From positions 1-10,725 of the forward strand of contig JAQBQL010000018.1 of assembly GCA_028287035.1 (NCBI GenBank): a DNA stretch of 10,725 bases. The letters are read 5' to 3'. Origin of the DNA: Labilithrix sp. GTDB taxonomy: Bacteria; Myxococcota; Polyangia; Polyangiales; Polyangiaceae. Position 1 is the stretch's first letter; the number at the start of each line of letters is the position of its first letter. Shown here piece after piece: positions 6,610-10,725 of this stretch. The translations under genes and the position numbers were made by a program. Below the pieces are notes generated by a model, which was not told where the DNA came from, made no database searches, and worked only from the letters and a program-made list of their open reading frames with translations.

Positions 6610-7538
6610 TGGAAGTCGCGCCTGCGGAACACGATGGCGCTCAGCGCCAGCAGCACCGCCGCGTAGCAGAGCCCGTTGACCCAGGCGCGCGCGATGTACG
6701 GCCACACCGGCACCGCCGCGATCTGCCCGAGCATGAGCGGCCGGCTCGGCACGTACACGTCGAGGTTCGGGACGATGCGCGCGAGCACCTTCCCGGCGGT
6801 GCGGACGCCCGACCCGAACACGCGCTCCGGGATGTTCGCGAGCGTGTCCGCCGACCGGCCGATGAGGAACACCCACGCGGTGAAGGTGGCGGTGAGGCCC
6901 GGCGAGGAGAACGACGAGAACACCATCGCGACCGCGCCGACGATGGCGATCTCGGCCAGCGTCAGCACCGCGGAGACGAGGACCACCTGCCGCTCGTCGC
7001 CGGTCTGATCGGCGAGGAGCGCCGCCGCCAGGACGAGCGCCATGGACCAGGGCAGCACCACGAAGACGCGCGCGTACCGGGCGCGGACGAGGAGCCCCAC
7101 GAGGACGACCAGCAGCCCGCCCACCACGCCGAGCGTGAGCGGAACGTGCGCCTTCGACTGGAGCGCCATGATGACGAGCACCGTCGCCGCGTCGATGGCG
7201 ACGAACGCGAGCAGCGTCGCGAAGATCCCGAGGTACTTGCCGACGACGTACTCGTGGCGCCGGAGCTGCCGGGTCAGGATCGGGAAGATGGTCTTCAGCT
7301 GCAGCTCACGGTGGAGCGACGTCGCGCCGAGGACCACCGTGACGAAGACCGCGTAGATCGACATCGACGCTGCGCCGATGTCGGCCACGATCCGCATCTC
7401 CTGCCGGACCGCCATCGCTGCGACGACCAGCGAGTAAAGCGAGGTGGCCAGCGCGAGGCCGAGCAGGACGAGGAGCACGCGTGCGCGCACCGCCTCGCGG
7501 TACGTGTTCATGGCGATGGCAGAGACCCGTCCGAGCAC
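6606..7538 (-). CDS. ABC-2 family transporter permease (NosY-like)
   Basis: This 310-residue, very hydrophobic protein has about six transmembrane segments. It carries the family pattern AIA-NT-REAVRAR at the N-terminus and, between TM1 and TM3, ATSLHRELQLKTIFPILTRQLRRHEYVVGKYLG. That stretch is the cytoplasmic loop in which ABC-2 permeases (COG1277, ABC2_membrane_2 type) carry an acidic residue, a TI/F-LTR motif and GKYLG. Such permeases pair with a separate ATPase to move lipids, polysaccharides or other substrates, but no ATP-binding gene is in the window. I chose the GTG at 7538 (VLGRVSAIAMNTYREAV) because homologues usually begin several residues before NTxREA; the ATG at 7511 is the alternative. 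The upstream START-like gene ends 17 nt away and the 206-residue membrane protein overlaps by 4 nt, so the three are probably one operon. Confidence 0.86.
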   Translation of the reverse strand: MLGRVSAIAMNTYREAVRARVLLVLLGLALATSLYSLVVAAMAVRQEMRIVADIGAASMSIYAVFVTVVLGATSLHRELQLKTIFPILTRQLRRHEYVVGKYLGIFATLLAFVAIDAATVLVIMALQSKAHVPLTLGVVGGLLVVLVGLLVRARYARVFVVLPWSMALVLAAALLADQTGDERQVVLVSAVLTLAEIAIVGAVAMVFSSFSSPGLTATFTAWVFLIGRSADTLANIPERVFGSGVRTAGKVLARIVPNLDVYVPSRPLMLGQIAAVPVWPYIARAWVNGLCYAAVLLALSAIVFRRRDFQ

Positions 7539-7555
7539 GACCGTTCTTGTACTAT

Positions 7556-8182
7556 CTAACGGCGCGCTTCGGCCACGTAACGACGAACGAGCTGCGGCAC
7601 CGAGAGGAACGCCGCCCGGGCGCGGTCCTCGAAGAGGTCGCGGACGATGCCCGGACCGATGTCGACGAGGATGGCGTAGGTGAGCAGGACCCGCTCGCCC
7701 CCCTCGCCGAAGAAGGGCTCGATGCGGAAGAAGCCCCACGCGTCGTCGATCTCGTGGGGGCGGCTCTGCTCGAGCCAGAAGCGGAACTCGCGGCGGCCCT
7801 GGGCACCCGTCGCCGCGTCGGGCCGGACGCGGATCGTGTACGTCGCGTCCATCATCGCGTTGCCCTGCACGAGCTCGACGAGCCGGTCGGAGCCCGGCGC
7901 GCCGACGAAGCGCGCGGCCTTCGTGCTCGGCAGCACGCGGCGGTAGGCGTCGACGTCGTCGAACATGGCGAGGACCTCGCTCGCGGGCGCGTCGACGATC
8001 GTGTAGGTGACGCCGCCCACGAACCGCGCCGAGCGGCCGGGCTCCCACGTGTGCTCACGGATGACGGTCTCGCCGCGGCCGAGCCGCGTGAGCTCACCGG
8101 CGCTCAGCGCGTCGGCACGAGCCGACGGGGCCAGCGCGAGGATCGCGAGGCCGGCGGTCAGGCCGAGCGTTCGGGTGAGCAT
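7556..8182 (-). CDS. Exported START/SRPBCC-like lipid-binding protein
   Basis: This 208-residue protein starts with a signal peptide: MLTRT, hydrophobic LGLTAGLAILALAP, then SARADA with likely cleavage near residue 23. The mature part has the START/polyketide-cyclase (SRPBCC) pattern. A strand (GGVTYTIVDAPASEVLAMFDD) leads into the usual A-x-E-V-x-x-x-x-D-V-DAYRRVLPST helix and loop. Strands follow (VELVQGNAMMDATYTIRVRP, then REFRFWLEQSRP), and the long C-terminal helix ends RARAAFLSVPQLVRRYVAEARR. Proteins of this fold bind lipids or other hydrophobic ligands in a deep pocket; the export signal places this one in the periplasm. Two ATGs compete. The one at 8188 has GAGG directly abutting it, whereas the ATG at 8182 has the same GAGG 6 nt upstream, so I prefer 8182. 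Its stop lies 17 nt before the permease start. Ligand unknown. Confidence 0.8.
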   Translation of the reverse strand: MLTRTLGLTAGLAILALAPSARADALSAGELTRLGRGETVIREHTWEPGRSARFVGGVTYTIVDAPASEVLAMFDDVDAYRRVLPSTKAARFVGAPGSDRLVELVQGNAMMDATYTIRVRPDAATGAQGRREFRFWLEQSRPHEIDDAWGFFRIEPFFGEGGERVLLTYAILVDIGPGIVRDLFEDRARAAFLSVPQLVRRYVAEARR

Positions 8183-8225
8183 GGACATCCTCGGCGGAGG
8201 TTAAAAGGGAGATGCCTGGCACGCA

Positions 8226-8256
8226 AGCTGGCCAGCTGTGACAACGCCGCCGTCAC
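8226..8256. repeat. Palindrome and adjacent inverted repeat, START-gene leader
   Basis: The 108-nt gap between the kinase gene and the START-like gene contains a perfect 12-bp palindrome, AGCTGGCCAGCT (8226-8237). Directly beside it is a GTGAC/GTCAC inverted repeat (8238-8242 and 8252-8256, 9-nt loop). The pair could be an operator for the START-permease operon or a weak transcript structure. No T-run follows on the minus strand, so it is not an intrinsic terminator. A weak minus-strand TTGCGT-N17-TAACCT promoter-like pair is also in the gap. GC-rich palindromes arise by chance in this genome. Confidence 0.3.
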
Positions 8257-8290
8257 CGCAGCGCGGCGAACGCTCTCGCGATGGGAACGC

Positions 8291-9325
8291 TCAGGTGCCC
8301 ACGACGATTCGCACGCGCGGTCCGACCGAGACGTGGAGGGGCCCGTCGCACGCGTGGAGGTCGCCGTCGACCATGTAACGGATGGGCTGCCGGGGCGAGC
8401 GGATGACCGCGGAGGTCGTGACCGCCTCGTACGTGTGGCCGGGCCGCATGGGCTGCGCGCGCCAGACGCGGGGCAGCTGGCTGACGAAGCCGAGCGGGGT
8501 CGTGTGGATGCCGAGCAGGTGGAAGTGTCCGGGCTTCTCGGCGTACCGGTAGAAGGGCCGGAAGTTCAGCCCGATGTGGTCGATCGATCCGCCGGCGATC
8601 GCGAAGAAGTCGCGCTCCTCCCAGACGGTGCCGTCGGCGAGCTCGACGCTCCCGCGGAACGGCTCGGCCATGCGCCGGATCATCTCGCCGCCGACGATGG
8701 CGCTCCCGACCCCGCGCGCGAGCGTCTTCGCGGCGACCACCGGGTTGAGGCCATTCTTCGCGCTCGCGTAGTACTCGGCGAGGTACCCGCGGACGACGCC
8801 CGTGCCGAAGACGAAGCCGTACTGCTCGTGGAGCGGCGGCGCGACGATGCTCGCCGGGTTGTCGGCGTCGTTCGCGGCCTGCGGGAGCGCGGCGCTCGCC
8901 GTCTCGCTGCGGAGCCGGACGACGTGCCGCTCCACGTTCTCGAGCGGGCGCGAGGCGCGCTCCAGGTACGCGTGCACGAGGCGGCCGACGAGACCCTCGG
9001 GACGGCCGCGCCGGACGCCCACCGAGTTGGCGACCGTGTTCATCGTGCCGCCACGGAGGAACGCGATCTGGGGGAGCGCCGCGCCGTCGTAGACGTTCAG
9101 GAAGCCCGTGATGGTGACGCCGTTCGTGCCGTCGCCGCCGCTGATGCCGAGGACGTCGATGCCGAGCCGCCGGAACTCCTCGGCGACGCGGTAGAGCTCG
9201 TCGATCGAGCCGGCCTTCCGGACGACGCCGTGGTCGCCCACCGCCTTCGCGAGCCGCCGGGCCGCGCCGGGATCACGCATGTTGTGGCCGCTGCGCGGGT
9301 TGAAGATGACCCCTATGCCCGGCAT
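8291..9325 (-). CDS. Diacylglycerol/lipid kinase family protein
   Basis: This 344-residue protein belongs to the DAGK_cat/YegS/LCB5-type kinase superfamily, which transfers a phosphate from ATP to lipid hydroxyls such as diacylglycerol or sphingoid bases. The N-terminal Rossmann-like domain begins at once with IGVIFNPRSGHN (residues 3-15). It holds the nucleotide loop ISGGDGTNG (61-69), and FLRGGTMNTVANSVG (89-103) corresponds to the family P-x-GT-x-N-x-A motif. The C-terminal half is a beta-sandwich typical of the family, ending in a strand-rich DGD-x-H segment (MVDGDLHACDGPLHVSVGP). A polar, Ala-rich insert sits near residues 138-160. I chose the ATG at 9325 because family members start right before the NPRSG strand. 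The ATG at 9394 would add 23 Arg/Gly-rich residues and has no ribosome-binding site. It diverges from ygfZ across about 83 nt. The lipid substrate cannot be told. Confidence 0.9.
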   Translation of the reverse strand: MPGIGVIFNPRSGHNMRDPGAARRLAKAVGDHGVVRKAGSIDELYRVAEEFRRLGIDVLGISGGDGTNGVTITGFLNVYDGAALPQIAFLRGGTMNTVANSVGVRRGRPEGLVGRLVHAYLERASRPLENVERHVVRLRSETASAALPQAANDADNPASIVAPPLHEQYGFVFGTGVVRGYLAEYYASAKNGLNPVVAAKTLARGVGSAIVGGEMIRRMAEPFRGSVELADGTVWEERDFFAIAGGSIDHIGLNFRPFYRYAEKPGHFHLLGIHTTPLGFVSQLPRVWRAQPMRPGHTYEAVTTSAVIRSPRQPIRYMVDGDLHACDGPLHVSVGPRVRIVVGT

Positions 9326-9408
9326 CTCGGCCCACCGTGACGCGCGGCGACCGCCGCGGTCAAGCGGCTGACGTCGATTTCCTGACGCGCCCATGACAGA
9401 AGAGAGGC

Positions 9409-10350
9409 ATGACCGCGCCTGCCGCTTCGCCCCCCGCTGCCGAGGACGCCGCCCGAGCCGCCCGTGATTCCGTGCTGGTGGTGCCGGGCGACGGACGCGC
9501 CGCGATCCTCGTCAGCGGCAAGGACGCACGCAGCTGGCTGAATGGCCTCGTCACCTGCAACCTCGCGACGCTCGGCGCGGGCGACGCCGCGTACGGGCTC
9601 CTCGTCGAGAAGAAGGGGCGCATCCAGACCGACCTCTTCGTGGTGCCGGCGCGGGACGGCTCGGCGCTGGCGCTGGCCGTGCCGACCGGCCTGTCCGCCG
9701 ATCTGCTGGCCTCGCTCGACCACTATCTCATCATGGAGGACGCGGAGCTCGCGGCGGGCGACCTCGCGTTCGTCTTCGCGCACGGGCCGAAGGCAGCCGC
9801 CCTCGCGGAGGCGGTCCCTCCGGAGCTCGCGCCCTTCGCCGGGAAGGTGGACCTGCTCGGCGGCGGCGGCGGCGTCTTCGGCGTTCCGGCCGCGACGCGC
9901 GAGGCCTTCCTGGCGCGGCTCGGTGAGCTCGCGTCCGGGCTCGGCGGCATCGTCACCGACGACGCGACGTGGGACGCGGTCCGCATCGAGCACGGGCTGC
10001 CGCGGTTCGGCGCCGAGGTCGACGCCACGTTCTACCCGCAGGAGGCCGCCCTCGAGAAGCTCGCGGTCGCCTTCGACAAGGGCTGCTACCTCGGGCAGGA
10101 GGTCGTCTACATGCTCCAGGAGCGCGGGCACGTGAAGCGGAAGCTCGTGTCGCTCGACCTCGGTGACGCGCACGTGCCCGCGGCCGGAACCGTGGTCACC
10201 ACGCCCGAGGGCGAGGCGGTCGGTGACGTGCGTAGCGCGGTCCTCGGTCCGACCTCCGGCAAGGGGACGGCGATCGCGATGGTGAAGTGGGCCTTCACGA
10301 AGGCGGGCACCGCGCTCGCCGTGGCCGGAGCGCCGGCGACCGTTCGCTGA
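9409..10350 (+). CDS. ygfZ: YgfZ/GcvT-like folate-binding protein
   Basis: This 313-residue protein is a YgfZ-family (COG0354) homologue, related in fold to the glycine-cleavage T-protein. YgfZ binds tetrahydrofolate and supports function of some Fe-S enzymes, including tRNA-modifying MiaB. The signature K-G-C-Y-x-G-Q-E is intact as KGCYLGQE (residues 224-231), with the key cysteine C226. The N-terminal domain has the family pattern DARSWLNGLVTCNLATL followed by GLLVEKKGRIQTDLFVV. R-x-E-x-G-x-P-R-F-G (192-201, RIEHGLPRFG) and QEAALEKL precede the signature. A Gly-run (151-155) marks a flexible loop. The C-terminal beta-barrel begins near residue 242 (VKRKLVSLDL). Length is close to the E. coli protein (about 326). 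A purine-rich AGAAGAGAGG immediately precedes the ATG. The gene is alone, diverging from the lipid kinase gene and convergent with the next gene. Confidence 0.92.
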   Translation: MTAPAASPPAAEDAARAARDSVLVVPGDGRAAILVSGKDARSWLNGLVTCNLATLGAGDAAYGLLVEKKGRIQTDLFVVPARDGSALALAVPTGLSADLLASLDHYLIMEDAELAAGDLAFVFAHGPKAAALAEAVPPELAPFAGKVDLLGGGGGVFGVPAATREAFLARLGELASGLGGIVTDDATWDAVRIEHGLPRFGAEVDATFYPQEAALEKLAVAFDKGCYLGQEVVYMLQERGHVKRKLVSLDLGDAHVPAAGTVVTTPEGEAVGDVRSAVLGPTSGKGTAIAMVKWAFTKAGTALAVAGAPATVR

Positions 10351-10352
10351 AC

Positions 10353-10379
10353 GGCGCCGCCGGTCAGATCCGGCGCGCC
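10353..10379. terminator. Bidirectional hairpin between convergent genes (candidate)
   Basis: GGCGC-c-GCCGG (10353-10363, one bulged C) pairs with CCGGC-GCGCC (10370-10379) around a 6-nt loop, a 10-bp GC stem placed in the 13-nt gap and the last codons of the minus-strand gene. It lies 3 nt after the ygfZ stop. There is no T-run on either side, so it is not a classic intrinsic terminator, but it could slow polymerase or protect 3' ends for both genes. Confidence 0.4.
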
Positions 10380-10725
10380 AGCTTCCAGTGCTTCGAGGTC
10401 TGTCCCTCTTCGGGCGGCAGCATCGAGACCTTCAGCATCTCGAGGGCGATCTCCTTGATGCGCTGATCCTTGGGGAGGCGCAGGTGGAGCCGGTCGCCGT
10501 CGCTCTTCACGACCTCGCAGCGGCCGAAGGCGAAGTGCTCGACGACGTCGCCCGCGTCGGGGATGGGCTCCTCCTCCCGCTCCTCGGCCGGCGGCCGCAC
10601 GATGCGCGAGGGCATCGGCGCGCCGACGCTGAAGGTCGGTGAGGGACGCGCCGCCGGCGCGGGCGGCGGGGGAGGCGGGGGCGCGGGAGCCGCGATGACG
10701 GGCTCGGGCGGGGGCGGCAGCGCGG
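10364..10725 (-). CDS. Proline-rich protein with SH3-like C-terminal domain, truncated
   Basis: The minus-strand frame is open from the window edge to a TGA at 10364-10366, so the N-terminus lies outside the window. I translated the edge part by hand. It reads as a strongly Pro/Ala-rich linker with an eight-proline run (codons at about 10661-10681), then an acidic stretch (EEREEEP) and a small C-terminal domain of about 60 residues. That domain has the pattern DAGDVVEHFAFGRCEVVKSDGDRLHLRLP, similar to the G-x-x-V-x-H-x-x-F-G-x-G-x-V signature of PcrA/UvrD C-terminal (SH3- or KOW-like) and DUF3553-type domains, which bind RNA polymerase or nucleic acid in those proteins. An internal ATG at 10615 could be mistaken for the start, but the frame runs through it. 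Function unknown; 120 residues are visible. Confidence 0.6.
   Translation of the reverse strand, partial: ALPPPPEPVIAAPAPPPPPPPAPAARPSPTFSVGAPMPSRIVRPPAEEREEEPIPDAGDVVEHFAFGRCEVVKSDGDRLHLRLPKDQRIKEIALEMLKVSMLPPEEGQTSKHWKLARRI

Noticed and set aside
7481..9340. 619-residue plus-strand open frame
   Set aside because: It is an antisense shadow over the permease start, the START-like gene and the lipid kinase, whose motifs are clear on the minus strand.
10655..10725. Poly-G/C run as a repeat array or recombination site
   Set aside because: It reads as proline and alanine codons of an open frame, so it is a low-complexity protein linker; no tandem unit of constant length is visible.
1..10725. 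CRISPR array, tRNA, insertion sequence, phage or toxin-antitoxin genes
   Set aside because: No regularly spaced direct repeats, cloverleaf, transposase motifs, terminal inverted repeats or small paired toxin genes were found on either strand.

Overview
The window is about 10.7 kb of very GC-rich, gene-dense bacterial DNA with almost no non-coding space. The strong GC bias produces long antisense shadow reading frames. Gene content (an LptD/OstA-like outer-membrane protein, a haem bacterioferritin with its ferredoxin, Ala/Pro/Gly-rich linkers, and a paired ABC-2 permease and helical membrane protein) suggests a Gram-negative member of the Myxococcota / former Deltaproteobacteria. That placement is inference. 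No stretch over 300 bases lacks a gene, and I see no tRNA, rRNA, CRISPR array, IS element or phage gene.

Layout. (1) 1-2621, plus strand: the 3' part of a secreted, AMIN-like protein, then an exported LptD-like protein, probably an envelope-biogenesis pair. (2) 2635-3601, plus strand: an iron-storage module of bfr and bfd, separated by a strong intrinsic terminator; each gene has its own AT-rich upstream element, and the one before bfd resembles a Fur box. (3) 9325 down to 3606, minus strand: a run of six genes. These are a lipid-kinase-family (DAGK-like) protein, an exported START/SRPBCC-like protein, an ABC-2 permease with no ATPase beside it, a 206-residue membrane protein overlapping the permease by 4 nt, and kamD-kamE, the two subunits of adenosylcobalamin/PLP-dependent lysine 5,6-aminomutase, 2 nt apart. 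(4) 9409-10350, plus strand: a YgfZ/GcvT-like folate-binding protein diverging from the kinase gene. (5) 10364-10725, minus strand: the C-terminal part of a protein with a proline-rich linker and a small SH3-like end domain, convergent with ygfZ.

How they work together. Bfr stores iron as a ferric mineral, and Bfd supplies electrons to release it. YgfZ supports Fe-S protein function, so iron/Fe-S handling appears twice. KamDE moves the terminal amino group of beta-lysine or D-lysine from C6 to C5, a step of lysine catabolism; no other lysine-pathway gene is visible here. The START protein, permease, small membrane protein and DAGK-like kinase could form an envelope-lipid group, but only strand and spacing support this. 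I found no clearly new defence or mobile system. The most interesting points are the paired-cysteine LptD-like protein, the separately controlled bfr and bfd, and kamDE lying downstream of envelope genes.
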